A stretch of DNA of 19,802 nucleotides from Gammaproteobacteria bacterium (GTDB lineage: Bacteria; Pseudomonadota; Gammaproteobacteria; UBA5335): the NCBI GenBank assembly GCA_011620145.1, contig WOZT01000182.1:1-19802 (forward strand). The letters are read 5' to 3'. Shown in pieces: positions 1 to 7,689 of the stretch (position 1 is its first letter; each line of letters begins with the position of its first letter). The translations under genes were made by a program, and so were the position numbers. Below the pieces are notes generated by a model. The model was not told where the DNA came from. It worked only from the letters and a program-made list of their open reading frames with translations, and made no database searches.

Positions 1-338
1 CCCTTCACCAGTTGATCCAGCAAGCCCTGCGGCGTGATGCCCGGCGACAGGCGGTACTCCCCCGCCCGAATGCGCGTGGTGCGACCCTGCAACGCGGCCA
101 AGGCCATGAACGGCCATCGCGATCGGATGATCCCTTGCGCCTGAAATTTTTGGGTGATGGTGGAAAAGCCCTCACCAGGGACAATCTCGATGACCCGGGG
201 CGCCTCCACGCCGGATAAAGGCGTATGGCGATACTGGTTGAACAGGCCCCATCCCCCGCCCACCGCCAACAGGCTCACCGGCGTCCACAGAGTGGCCAGC
301 AGGGTGAGCATACGGGCGCAAGCCTTGTACCCGTTCAC
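1..338 (-). CDS. mltG: Endolytic peptidoglycan transglycosylase MltG (YceG family), N-terminal part only
   Basis: Only the first 112 residues lie in the window; the gene continues past the left edge. MltG is an inner-membrane lytic transglycosylase that cuts nascent glycan strands and helps set their length. The fragment shows a short positively charged start (NGYKACAR), one hydrophobic membrane segment at about residues 10-33, and then the LysM-like region of the family, including VPGEGFSTI (53-61) and IRAGEYRLSPGITPQGLLDQL (90-110). The catalytic YceG domain is outside the window. I chose the GTG at 336-338 because it overlaps the pabC stop as GTGA and has GGAG seven bases upstream; an ATG at 309-311 is a weaker alternative that would remove the charged N-terminus. 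The position after pabC matches many gammaproteobacteria, where tmk and holB usually follow. The family call is firm and the start is fairly sure. Confidence 0.9.
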   Translation of the reverse strand, partial: MNGYKACARMLTLLATLWTPVSLLAVGGGWGLFNQYRHTPLSGVEAPRVIEIVPGEGFSTITQKFQAQGIIRSRWPFMALAALQGRTTRIRAGEYRLSPGITPQGLLDQLVK

Positions 339-1177
339 CACCCCGCTCCATGCCCCGGAGCGGGCCAGGGCGGGCCGATCTCACGCTGCAGCGCCCGCGT
401 CACCGGCCCCGCCGCAAAGGATCGCGCGCCCAGTTGCCGGATCGGCCGGATCCCGCGCACCGCATTGCACACGAACAATTCATCGGCCTGGAGGCAGTCC
501 ATGACCGACAGCGCCGTTTCCCGCACCGGCAGGCCCTGGGCCGCAGCGGCCGCCATGACTCGCGCACGCATCGTCCCCGCGACGCCGCAATGCCGCAGCC
601 CAGGCGTCAACAAGGCGCCGTCACGCACCACGAAGAGATTGCTCATGGTTCCCCCGACCACGCTTCCGTCCGCGTCGCGGATCAGGCCCTCGGCAATCTG
701 TGGATCATCCCACTCCGCCCGCGCCCGCACCTGCGTCAGCCGATTCAAGTGTTTGATGCCGGCCAGAGCCGGATCGGGAAACCAGAGTTGCCGACACCAG
801 CGCACCCGGATGCCGTCCCGATACTCGGCCAACGGCCATTCCGGCGCTGGCGCCAGGGAGAGGATACGGCGCCACGTGGGGGGCTGGGGCCGGGCATAGC
901 CCCGCCCTGCTCCGCCCGCCGTCAGGATGATTTTCAAGACCGCCTGGGCCGGACCCAGTGCGCACAGGCCATCCCGATCCGCTTCCAGCGCGGCGATGGG
1001 CGGCTCCGGCAGGCGCAAGGCCCGGCAACCCCGACGCAGACGCGCCAGATGCAGGTCCCAGGCGAGCGCTTGACCCCGATCGATCAGCACGGTTTCAAAC
1101 AGCCCATCGCCATACTGCAGGCCGCGGTCGGCCACCGGCACGGCATCCTGCGGATGGCCATCCACCCAGGTCAGCAC
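335..1177 (-). CDS. pabC: Aminodeoxychorismate lyase PabC
   Basis: A fold-type IV PLP enzyme of 280 aa, the usual length for the family. PabC splits 4-amino-4-deoxychorismate into p-aminobenzoate and pyruvate, the last step of pABA supply for folate, in the cytoplasm. Visible motifs are the N-terminal DRGLQYGDGLFET (17-29), the PLP-binding lysine K142 in GIKHLNRL, and GTMSNLF near residue 180. A branched-chain or D-amino acid aminotransferase has the same fold, but the context argues for PabC: it sits directly after pabB and before mltG. The start is a GTG (1175-1177) that overlaps the pabB stop by 7 nt, with only a weak GGCGGG ribosome site, so translation is probably coupled to pabB. The 3' end overlaps mltG as GTGA. 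Confidence 0.93.
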   Translation of the reverse strand: MLTWVDGHPQDAVPVADRGLQYGDGLFETVLIDRGQALAWDLHLARLRRGCRALRLPEPPIAALEADRDGLCALGPAQAVLKIILTAGGAGRGYARPQPPTWRRILSLAPAPEWPLAEYRDGIRVRWCRQLWFPDPALAGIKHLNRLTQVRARAEWDDPQIAEGLIRDADGSVVGGTMSNLFVVRDGALLTPGLRHCGVAGTMRARVMAAAAAQGLPVRETALSVMDCLQADELFVCNAVRGIRPIRQLGARSFAAGPVTRALQREIGPPWPAPGHGAGW

Positions 1178-2520
1178 GCGCGTTCGCCCGCCAGGGCGTG
1201 CAGCAGTCCCTTGGCCTTGGCGCGTGTCTCGGCCAATTCCCGCACTGGATCGGAATCGGCCACAATGCCGCCGCCGGCGCGGAACAGAACTTCCCGCTCC
1301 TTGAGCAGCGCGGTGCGGATCAGGATATTGAAATCCATGCGGCCGTGGCAGCTGATGTATCCCATCGAGCCGGTGTAGGGTCCGCGGGCTTCGCCTTCCA
1401 GTTCAGCAATGATCTGCATGCAGCGCACCTTGGGACAGCCGGTGATGGTGCCGCCGGGAAACAGGGCGCTCAAGATCTCCGCCGCGCCCACATCCAACCG
1501 CAGCCGGCCTTCGACGGCCGAGACGATATGGTGCACGTGGGCATAGGTCTCCACCTGCAGCCGTTCCACCACCTTCACGCTGCCCGGCCGGCAGATGCGG
1601 CCCAGGTCATTGCGCTCCAGATCCACCAGCATCACATGCTCCGCGCGCTCCTTGGGATGGGCGAGCAACTCCTGAGCCAGCGCGTGATCCCGGGCCGGAT
1701 CGGGATCCCGTGGACGGGTGCCGGCAATGGGGCGGGTCTGGATCCGATCGCCATCGCGACACAGCAGCCGCTCCGGCGAGGTGGACAACACGGCAGCCTC
1801 GCCCCAGCGCATGAGGGCCGCATACGGGGCCGGATTGCTGTGGCGCAAACGGGCATGGAGCGCTTCGGGCGCCACCGGACCGGCAAATTCCCCCTGCCAG
1901 CGGCGCGACAGATTGGCCTGGAAGATATCCCCATCCCGGATATAGTGTTGCGCCCGATCGATGGCCGCCAGATAGCGCGCTGGATCCTCCTCCGTCACGA
2001 CGCAGACGGGCAGCCTGGGCGGCGCCCGCGCAGGCACCCGCGCCAGATCCGCGAGCAATCGATCCACATCGCCCGCCCGCTCGGCCACCGCCCAGCTTTC
2101 CCCGCGCAGATGGTCATGAATCAGGGCCGCGGGACACCGCAGCGCCAGGGCGGTCGGCAAGCTGCCGGCAGTGGGCATGGGCAAGTGCAAACACGGCTCG
2201 ATGGCGCCCGCCAGCTCATAGCCCAGATAGACCACCCAACCGCCGAGGAAGGGCAGCTCATCCGCATTGAACAAGTCGGGTTTGATGCGGCAGGCGGCAT
2301 CGAGTTCGGCGAGAAAGCCATCCCCCCGCCCCCGGGCTTCGATAACCGTCTCGGGGAAGGCGGGCAGCAAGTCGTAGCGGCCAGTCAGCGGATGGGAGGC
2401 GGCGCTTTCCAGCAGCACCGGATAGCGCTGCGGGAAGCGGGCCTGCAGCGCCAACAAGTCGGGTCGGGCCGGGAGCCGGCGACGGTGGACGGACAGGACG
2501 CCAGACACCGCGGACGACAA
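1171..2520 (-). CDS. pabB: Aminodeoxychorismate synthase component I (PabB-type chorismate-binding enzyme)
   Basis: A 449-aa chorismate-binding enzyme that aminates chorismate to 4-amino-4-deoxychorismate, using ammonia from a PabA-type glutaminase not seen here. Motifs: LLES (36-39), which in TrpE and PabB lines the tryptophan pocket; DIFQANLSRR (198-207); STSPERLL (246-253); TRPIAGTRPRD (262-272); VDLERNDLGR (299-308); FPGGTITGCPKVR (354-366); and AGGGIVADSDP (415-425). E. coli PabB has the nucleophile Lys274 in PIKGT; here that position is alanine (A266, PIAGT), as in TrpE. I still favour PabB because the gene is sandwiched between fabF and pabC with no trp gene near, and the length fits PabB. 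The start is uncertain: the longest frame opens with TTG (2518-2520), 7 nt after the fabF stop, and GTG at 2506-2508 is an alternative; neither has a strong ribosome site. Confidence 0.87.
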   Translation of the reverse strand: MSSAVSGVLSVHRRRLPARPDLLALQARFPQRYPVLLESAASHPLTGRYDLLPAFPETVIEARGRGDGFLAELDAACRIKPDLFNADELPFLGGWVVYLGYELAGAIEPCLHLPMPTAGSLPTALALRCPAALIHDHLRGESWAVAERAGDVDRLLADLARVPARAPPRLPVCVVTEEDPARYLAAIDRAQHYIRDGDIFQANLSRRWQGEFAGPVAPEALHARLRHSNPAPYAALMRWGEAAVLSTSPERLLCRDGDRIQTRPIAGTRPRDPDPARDHALAQELLAHPKERAEHVMLVDLERNDLGRICRPGSVKVVERLQVETYAHVHHIVSAVEGRLRLDVGAAEILSALFPGGTITGCPKVRCMQIIAELEGEARGPYTGSMGYISCHGRMDFNILIRTALLKEREVLFRAGGGIVADSDPVRELAETRAKAKGLLHALAGERAC

Positions 2521-2527
2521 TCCCGGA

Positions 2528-3778
2528 TCAGCCGACCCGGCGGAAAATCAGCGAACCATTGGTGCCACCAAAACCAAAGGAATTGGACAACACATGCTCC
2601 AACCGGGCCGGACGGGCCTGATGGGGGACATAGTCCAGATCGCACTCGGCGCCCGGCTGGTCCAGATTGATGGTGGGCGGCAGGATCTGGTCGCGCAGGG
2701 CCAGAATGGAGAAAGCCGCCTCCACCGCCCCGGCTGCCCCCAGCATGTGTCCCGTCATCGATTTGGTCGAGCTGACGGCCAGGCGCCGGGCATGCTCCCC
2801 GAAGGCGCGCTTGATGGCCTGGGTTTCCGCCACATCGCCGGCCGGCGTGGAAGTGCCGTGCGCATTGATATAGTCGATTTGCGCCGGTGCGAGACCCGCA
2901 TCGCGCAAGGCATTGACCATGCACCGGGCAGCCCCCTCCCCACCTTCGCTGGGCTGGGTGATGTGATGGGCATCGGCGCTCATGCCAAAGCCCACCAACT
3001 CGGCATAGATCGGCACGCCGCGGGCCTGCGCACTCTCCAGGGACTCCAGCACCAGAATGCCGGCCCCATCACCCATGACAAAGCCATCCCGATCCTGATC
3101 AAAGGGCCGGCTGGCACGGGTCGGTTCATCATTGCGCGCGGACAGGGCGCGCGCAGCGCAAAAACCGCCCAGGGAAATCGGGGTGGTGGACATCTCGGCC
3201 CCCCCGGCGATCATGATGTCGGCATCGCCGGCCTGGATCAGGCGCGCCGACAGACCGATGTTATGGGCGCCGCTGGTGCATGCGGTCACCACGGCGAGAT
3301 TCGGCCCTTTGATGCCGTGCATGATGGACAGATTGCCGGCCACCATGTTGATGATGCTGGACGGCACGAAAAAGGGAGAGATCTTGCGCGGCGAGTGATC
3401 GTTTTCCAAGTAGGCCAGATGGTTCTTCTCGATGCCTTCGATGCCGCCGATCCCGGAGCCAATCGCCAGCCCGATCCGCTCGGCATTCTCAGGCGTCACC
3501 ACCAGCGCCGCATCGCGAATCGCTTCCTGGGCGGCGGCAACGCCGTACTGGATAAAGGTATCCATGCGGCGGGCGTCCTTGCCGGACATGTAAGCGATGG
3601 GATCGAATCCCCGGACTTGGCCGCCGATGCGGGTGGGGAATTTCTCAAGATCGAAATCCACGACCAAGGGACCGATGCCGCTGGTACCGGCCAGGACGGC
3701 CGACCAGGTAGTCGGGGTATCCAGAGCCAGCGGCGTAACCATTCCCAGGCCAGTGACGACAACGCGGCGCTTCTCCAT
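2528..3778 (-). CDS. fabF: Beta-ketoacyl-ACP synthase II FabF
   Basis: A 416-aa thiolase-fold condensing enzyme. It joins malonyl-ACP to a growing acyl-ACP in type II fatty-acid synthesis, including the palmitoleoyl to cis-vaccenoyl step that FabF performs in E. coli. The full catalytic triad is visible: C167 in [12 protein letters not shown]307 in [11 protein letters not shown], and H344 in [13 protein letters not shown]. The C-terminal [14 protein letters not shown] signature is also present. Length and spacing are normal and I see no missing residue. The ATG at 3776-3778 has GGAGG nine bases upstream. It lies downstream of acpP but is separated from it by an intrinsic terminator, so its level is probably set by read-through from the acpP and fabDG promoters. 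pabB begins 7 nt after its stop. Confidence 0.97.
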   Translation of the reverse strand: MEKRRVVVTGLGMVTPLALDTPTTWSAVLAGTSGIGPLVVDFDLEKFPTRIGGQVRGFDPIAYMSGKDARRMDTFIQYGVAAAQEAIRDAALVVTPENAERIGLAIGSGIGGIEGIEKNHLAYLENDHSPRKISPFFVPSSIINMVAGNLSIMHGIKGPNLAVVTACTSGAHNIGLSARLIQAGDADIMIAGGAEMSTTPISLGGFCAARALSARNDEPTRASRPFDQDRDGFVMGDGAGILVLESLESAQARGVPIYAELVGFGMSADAHHITQPSEGGEGAARCMVNALRDAGLAPAQIDYINAHGTSTPAGDVAETQAIKRAFGEHARRLAVSSTKSMTGHMLGAAGAVEAAFSILALRDQILPPTINLDQPGAECDLDYVPHQARPARLEHVLSNSFGFGGTNGSLIFRRVG

Positions 3779-3810
3779 GCTAACTGGCCTCCATGCTCAG
3801 ATTCGTACGC

Positions 3811-3834
3811 AAAAAACCGCCGCCTCGGCGGCGA
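3811..3834 (-). terminator. Intrinsic terminator or attenuator between acpP and fabF
   Basis: Read on the minus strand, a 7-bp GC-rich stem (TCGCCGC with GCGGCGG, arms at 3828-3834 and 3817-3823, one T-G wobble) closes a 4-base loop and is followed at once by six T residues (3811-3816). It sits 36 nt past the acpP stop and 33 nt before the fabF start. This has the form of a rho-independent terminator acting on transcripts leaving acpP. Because the same-strand genes fabF, pabB, pabC and mltG follow, it is more likely a partial terminator than a full stop. Confidence 0.85.
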
Positions 3835-3869
3835 CGGTTATCGCAGGCTGCAAAAGGATCGGATCGGGA

Positions 3870-4109
3870 TCAACCGGCCAGATTGGCCTTGATGTAGTCG
3901 ACGGCCTGTCCCACGGTGGTCAGCTTTTCGGCTTCCTCATCGGGAATTTCGCACTCGAATTCCTCTTCCAGAGCCATCACCAGCTCCACGGTGTCCAGGG
4001 AGTCGGCACCCAGATCATCGACGAAATGAGCCTCGTGGACCACTTCCTCTTCCTTGACGCCCAGTTGTTCCACAATGATCTTCTTGACCCGTTCTTCAAT
4101 ACTGCTCAT
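3870..4109 (-). CDS. acpP: Acyl carrier protein AcpP
   Basis: A 79-aa, very acidic protein that carries acyl intermediates as thioesters on 4'-phosphopantetheine. The attachment site is S37 in the canonical [18 protein letters not shown] segment (helix II, the surface that partner enzymes recognise). [19 protein letters not shown] near the C-terminus is also typical. Loop 1 carries two histidines (H25, H28 in VVHEAHFV) where E. coli has VTNSASFV; this is a local difference of unknown meaning. The ATG at 4107-4109 has AGGA close by and GAGAGGA slightly further upstream. The gene has its own strong promoter in the gap to fabG and a terminator after it, which fits the very high ACP levels that cells need. 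Confidence 0.98.
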   Translation of the reverse strand: MSSIEERVKKIIVEQLGVKEEEVVHEAHFVDDLGADSLDTVELVMALEEEFECEIPDEEAEKLTTVGQAVDYIKANLAG

Positions 4110-4157
4110 TTTCCTGAATCCTCTCGATTTGCCCGCAGACGCTGGCGCGCGGGCGCC

Positions 4158-4186
4158 ATTGTAATGAAAGGGAGTGTATCTGTCAC
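4158..4186 (-). promoter_or_regulatory. Sigma70-type promoter for acpP
   Basis: On the minus strand, a -35 box GTGACA (4181-4186, 5 of 6 matches to TTGACA) and a -10 box TACAAT (4158-4163, 5 of 6 matches to TATAAT) are separated by exactly 17 bases. The predicted start is near 4151, giving a leader of about 40 nt that ends with the acpP ribosome site. The quality of both boxes and the ideal spacing make this the best promoter on this strand of the window. It lies wholly in the 91-bp fabG-acpP gap. Confidence 0.75.
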
Positions 4187-4200
4187 CGCCGCAAGGACGG

Positions 4201-4941
4201 TCAAATCATGTAAAGACCGCCATTTACGTGAAGCGTCTCGCCGGTGATATACCCGGCGGCGTCCGAGGCCAGGAAGGCGACGGCCTGTGCCACTTCCTGC
4301 GCAGAGCCCAGCCGCCCCAAGGCGACCTGAGAAAGAATCGCTGTGCGCTGGGCTTCGTGGAGCGCATCGGTCATGTCGGTGGCAATGAAACCCGGCGCCA
4401 CGACATTGACCGTAATGCCCCGGGAACCGACTTCCCGTGCCAGCGACTTGGAAAATCCAATGATGCCGGCCTTGGCCGCGGCATAATTGCTCTGACCGGC
4501 ATTCCCCATGACCCCGACCACCGAGGCGATGCTGATGATGCGTCCCCAGCGTGCCTTCATCATCGGGCGCAAACAGGCCTGGGAGAGCCGGTAGACCGAG
4601 GTCAGATTGGTGGCGATGATGTCATCCCACTCGGCATCCTTCATGCGCATCAGCAGATTGTCGCGAGTGATGCCGGCGTTGTTGACCAGCACGGCCGGTT
4701 CACCGGGTTGCGCTTTCAGCGCCTCCATCAGTGTCTGTACCGAAGCCGGGTCAGTGACGTTGAGCATGTGTCCAAAACCGTTGCCACCCTGGGCGCGCAG
4801 ATCGGCCTCGATCCGTGCGGCGCCCTCGGCGCTGGTGGCCGTGCCGATCACGATCATGCCGCGTGCAGCCAGTTCGCGGGCAATGGCCTGGCCAATGCCG
4901 CGGGAAGCCCCGGTCACCAGGGCAATGCGTGCCTCACTCAT
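4201..4941 (-). CDS. fabG: 3-oxoacyl-ACP reductase FabG
   Basis: A 246-aa short-chain dehydrogenase that uses NADPH to reduce beta-ketoacyl-ACP in fatty-acid elongation. The Rossmann motif TGASRGIG is at 10-17, followed by [14 protein letters not shown] (87-100). The catalytic residues are N112, S140 (IASVVG), Y153 and K157 (NYAAAKAG). The segment [14 protein letters not shown] and the C-terminal [13 protein letters not shown] are hallmarks of true FabG rather than a generic SDR. The ATG at 4939-4941 lies 4 nt after the fabD stop, and its ribosome site (GGAGAT) lies inside the fabD 3' end, so the two are probably coupled. Length and motifs are standard. Confidence 0.97.
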   Translation of the reverse strand: MSEARIALVTGASRGIGQAIARELAARGMIVIGTATSAEGAARIEADLRAQGGNGFGHMLNVTDPASVQTLMEALKAQPGEPAVLVNNAGITRDNLLMRMKDAEWDDIIATNLTSVYRLSQACLRPMMKARWGRIISIASVVGVMGNAGQSNYAAAKAGIIGFSKSLAREVGSRGITVNVVAPGFIATDMTDALHEAQRTAILSQVALGRLGSAQEVAQAVAFLASDAAGYITGETLHVNGGLYMI

Positions 4942-4945
4942 TGAT

Positions 4946-5884
4946 TCAGATCTCCAATGCGCTGTGCAGGGCCTTCGCGAGCGACTCCGGATCGAACACC
5001 GGCAGGAAGTTCGCTTCCCGCTCGATGCGCTTGCCCAAGCCGCTCAGCACCTTGCCCGGCCCCGGCTCGATGAACAAGGCCAGGCCATCGGCGGTCATGG
5101 CGCGAACCACCTCGACCCAGCGCACTGGCCGGTGGAGTTGCTGCACCAGGGCAGCACGGATGGCCTGGGGTTCGCTGTGGGGGCGAGCGTCCACATTATG
5201 GATCACCGGGATCTTCGGCGCCTGGATCGTCACCGCCTCAAGCACCTCGGCCAATTGCTCCGCCGCCGGAATCATCAAGGCACAATGGGACGGGACGCTG
5301 ACCGGCAGGATCAGCGCCTTCTTGGCCCGGCGGGCGCTGGCCGCCGCAATCGCCCGCTCCACCGCCGCCCGGTGGCCGGCGATGACCACCTGGCCCGGCG
5401 AATTGAAATTGACCGCTTCCACCACCTGACCCTGAGCGGCCTCGGCGCAGGCCTCGGCCACCTGGGCATCTTCCAGCCCCAGGATCGCGGCCATCGCCCC
5501 CTCCCCGGCCGGGACCGCCTGCTGCATCAGCTCGCCGCGCCGGGCCACCACCTGCACCGCATCGGCGAAGCGCATCGCCCCGGCGCAGACCAGCGCAGTG
5601 TATTCGCCCAGACTGTGCCCCGCCATGACCCGGGCCGCCGGCCCATTCTCGCCCTGCCAGACCCGCCAGACCGCGACCCCGGCGGTGAGCAGGGCCGGCT
5701 GGGTGACAGCCGTCTGGTTGAGCTTTTCCTCGGGGCCTTGCTGAACCAGCGCCCACAAGTCATAACCCAGAACCGTGCTGGCTTCCTCGAAGCAGGACCT
5801 GACCTCGGGGAATTCCTCGGCCAGCGCGGCCAGCATCCCCACCGACTGGGAACCTTGTCCCGGAAAAATCACGCCAATCGACAT
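4946..5884 (-). CDS. fabD: Malonyl-CoA:ACP transacylase FabD
   Basis: A 312-aa enzyme that moves malonate from CoA to AcpP, supplying extender units for fatty-acid synthesis. Active-site residues are visible: Q10 in FPGQGSQ, the nucleophile S91 in GHSLGEYTALV, R116, and H200 in VPSHCALM. The open frame extends 19 codons further upstream, but I start at ATG 5882-5884 because the protein then begins MSIGVIFPGQGSQ, as FabD proteins do, with GGGA eight bases before it. It is the first gene of this operon. In many gammaproteobacteria rpmF-plsX-fabH precede fabD; here the next gene upstream is nudJ on the opposite strand. Confidence 0.96.
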   Translation of the reverse strand: MSIGVIFPGQGSQSVGMLAALAEEFPEVRSCFEEASTVLGYDLWALVQQGPEEKLNQTAVTQPALLTAGVAVWRVWQGENGPAARVMAGHSLGEYTALVCAGAMRFADAVQVVARRGELMQQAVPAGEGAMAAILGLEDAQVAEACAEAAQGQVVEAVNFNSPGQVVIAGHRAAVERAIAAASARRAKKALILPVSVPSHCALMIPAAEQLAEVLEAVTIQAPKIPVIHNVDARPHSEPQAIRAALVQQLHRPVRWVEVVRAMTADGLALFIEPGPGKVLSGLGKRIEREANFLPVFDPESLAKALHSALEI

Positions 5885-5950
5885 GTGGTGTTTCCCGTCC
5901 TGTGCTGTCCCTTCCACCCGAATGCATCTGCTCCGGGCCACTCGGCGCGC

Positions 5951-5959
5951 ATCCTAGCA
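5951..5959 (-). promoter_or_regulatory. Possible extended -10 promoter for fabD
   Basis: On the minus strand the element TGC-TAGGAT (extended -10 TG motif plus a hexamer matching TATAAT at 4 of 6) lies in the 181-bp gap between fabD and nudJ. It would start a transcript near 5944 with a leader of about 60 nt. There is no good -35 box at 17 bp, so this rests on the extended -10 alone. Some promoter is expected here because fabD has no gene upstream on its strand. Confidence 0.35.
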
Positions 5960-6065
5960 TGGGCGGCAGCGGCGACACACCCGTCCGGCACAGCGGCCGC
6001 CCATGCAGCGCGAGCAGCGCCCGGGCGCGAGACGACACCTCGAAGTTTGCTGATAAACTTGGAAC

Positions 6066-6575
6066 ATGAATCGTCCTGACATCGATACGCCGCCAGTCTG
6101 GAAACCGCATGTCACCGTGGCGGCCATTGCCGCCCGCGACGGGCGTTTTCTGATCGTCGAGGAAGCGGGCCGCGATGGCACCGTTCTCAACCAGCCCGCT
6201 GGCCATCTGGAGCCGGGTGAAAGCCTGATCGAGGCCGTGGTCCGCGAAACCCTGGAGGAAACCGGTTACCGCTTCGAGCCGCGCGGCGTCGTCGCCCTCT
6301 ATCTCTGGCGCCCCGGCGCGGGGGATCGCACCATTCTGCGCGTCAATTTCTGGGGCGATCTCGGTGAACAGGCCCATCCCGCCCCGCCCGATCCCGACAT
6401 CCTGGCCACCCACTGGCTCGATGCGGACAGCCTGCGCGCCCAGCAGGCCCGCCTGCGCAGCCCGCTGGTGCTGCGGGCGATCGCGGATTACCAGCGTGGA
6501 TTGCACTTGCCGCTGGACGCGGTGGTTGATCTCGCCGGTGACGCCTTCCCGCCGGAAGCGGCTTCCAATGGCTGA
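6066..6575 (+). CDS. nudJ: NUDIX phosphatase, NudJ family
   Basis: A 169-aa Nudix hydrolase. The Nudix box runs from G46 to Y68 (GHLEPGESLIEA then VVRETLEETGY) and holds the REXXEE metal-binding core (R60, E61, E64, E65). KPHVTVAAIA at the N-terminus, NQPAGHLE, and a late LRSPLVLRAIADYQRG segment match E. coli NudJ, which acts on thiamine pyrophosphate, HMP-PP and nucleoside di- and triphosphates. The same nudJ-mnmA-hflD order occurs in E. coli, which supports the symbol. The substrate here is inferred only. The gene overlaps mnmA by 8 nt. No normal ribosome site precedes the ATG (only GGAA one base away), so initiation may be leaderless or weak. Confidence 0.9.
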   Translation: MNRPDIDTPPVWKPHVTVAAIAARDGRFLIVEEAGRDGTVLNQPAGHLEPGESLIEAVVRETLEETGYRFEPRGVVALYLWRPGAGDRTILRVNFWGDLGEQAHPAPPDPDILATHWLDADSLRAQQARLRSPLVLRAIADYQRGLHLPLDAVVDLAGDAFPPEAASNG

Positions 6576-7689
6576 ACGACCGCTGGTGATCGTCGGCCTC
6601 TCCGGCGGCGTGGACAGCTCCGTGGCCGCGCTGCGGCTGCTGGAAGCAGGCTACCGGGTGGAAGGCCTGTTCATGTTCAACTGGGAGGACCCGGAAAGCG
6701 ACTGCGACGCCGCGCAGGATTTTCAGGATGCGCGGAGCGTGTGCGAGGAACTGGGCATTCCCTTGCACCGGGTCAGCTTTGCCGCCGAGTATCGCGATCA
6801 GGTATTCCGGCACTTCCTCGATGAATACGCCGCCGGACGCACCCCCAACCCGGACATTCTCTGCAACCGGGAAATCAAGTTCCGGCATTTCTTCCGCCAT
6901 GCCCAGCGCCTGGGCGCCGACTGGATCGCCACCGGCCACTACGCCCGCATCGCGCACACGCCCGAGGGCCCGCGCCTGCTCGCGGCCGCGGACCACGCCA
7001 AGGACCAGACCTATTTCCTGCACGCCATCGACCCCGAGGCCCTGGCTCGGACGCTCTTTCCCCTGGGGGATCTCACCAAACCCGAGGTGCGCCAAATCGC
7101 CGAGAACGCCGGCCTGCGCACCGCGCGCAAGAAGGACAGCACCGGCATCTGCTTCATCGGTGAACGTGACTTCAACGCCTTTCTCGGTCGCTACCTGCCG
7201 GCCCGACCCGGCCCCATGGTCGATAGCGACGGGCGCGAAGTCGGCGTCCATCAAGGGCTGATGTTCTACACCCTGGGCCAGCGCAAGGGCCTGGGGCTGG
7301 GTGGCTGCCGGGAGGGCGCGGAATCGCCCTGGTATGTGCTGGACAAGGATCTGGTTCACAACCGGCTGATCGTGGGGCAGGGGCATGACCATCCCCGGTT
7401 GCTGGCGCATACCCTCTGGACTGAAACGCCCCACTGGCTGATCCGGGATCCCCTGCGCCAATCGGCGCAAGGCTTGCAGGCCAAGGTGCGCTACCGCCAG
7501 AGCGCTCAGGCCTGCCGGATGACGCCCGAAGGCGCCGGCCTGCGGGTTGATTTCGAGACGCCCCAATGGGCCGTGACTCCCGGACAATCGGTTGTTTTTT
7601 ATGCCCGCGAGCAGTGCCTGGGCGGCGCCGTGATCCGCGATCGACTGACCCTGGACCACTCTCCCTCACTGCTGGAGCTGCATGCATGA
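6568..7689 (+). CDS. mnmA: tRNA-specific 2-thiouridylase MnmA
   Basis: A 373-aa ATP pyrophosphatase that puts sulfur on U34 of tRNA-Lys, tRNA-Glu and tRNA-Gln. The PP-loop SGGVDSS is at 12-18. The two catalytic cysteines are C99 (NPDILCNREIKF) and C195 (DSTGICFIGERDF), with the usual spacing. TGHYARI (123-128) and KDQTYFLHAI follow the family pattern, and length is close to the E. coli protein. The start ATG at 6568-6570 lies inside the nudJ end and has GGAAG nine bases upstream. A longer frame opens at 6364 but runs through nudJ coding sequence. The sulfur relay partners (IscS, TusA-E) are not in the window. Confidence 0.97.
   Translation: MAERPLVIVGLSGGVDSSVAALRLLEAGYRVEGLFMFNWEDPESDCDAAQDFQDARSVCEELGIPLHRVSFAAEYRDQVFRHFLDEYAAGRTPNPDILCNREIKFRHFFRHAQRLGADWIATGHYARIAHTPEGPRLLAAADHAKDQTYFLHAIDPEALARTLFPLGDLTKPEVRQIAENAGLRTARKKDSTGICFIGERDFNAFLGRYLPARPGPMVDSDGREVGVHQGLMFYTLGQRKGLGLGGCREGAESPWYVLDKDLVHNRLIVGQGHDHPRLLAHTLWTETPHWLIRDPLRQSAQGLQAKVRYRQSAQACRMTPEGAGLRVDFETPQWAVTPGQSVVFYAREQCLGGAVIRDRLTLDHSPSLLELHA

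Noticed and set aside
958..2670. A 570-codon open frame on the plus strand opposite pabC and pabB
   Set aside because: It is the antisense shadow of two well-recognised genes in GC-rich DNA. Its translation has no recognisable domain and is rich in R, G, Q, H and A, as expected for a reversed frame.
2594..3892. A 432-codon plus-strand frame opposite fabF
   Set aside because: It is antisense to fabF, crosses the terminator region, and its translation resembles no known protein.
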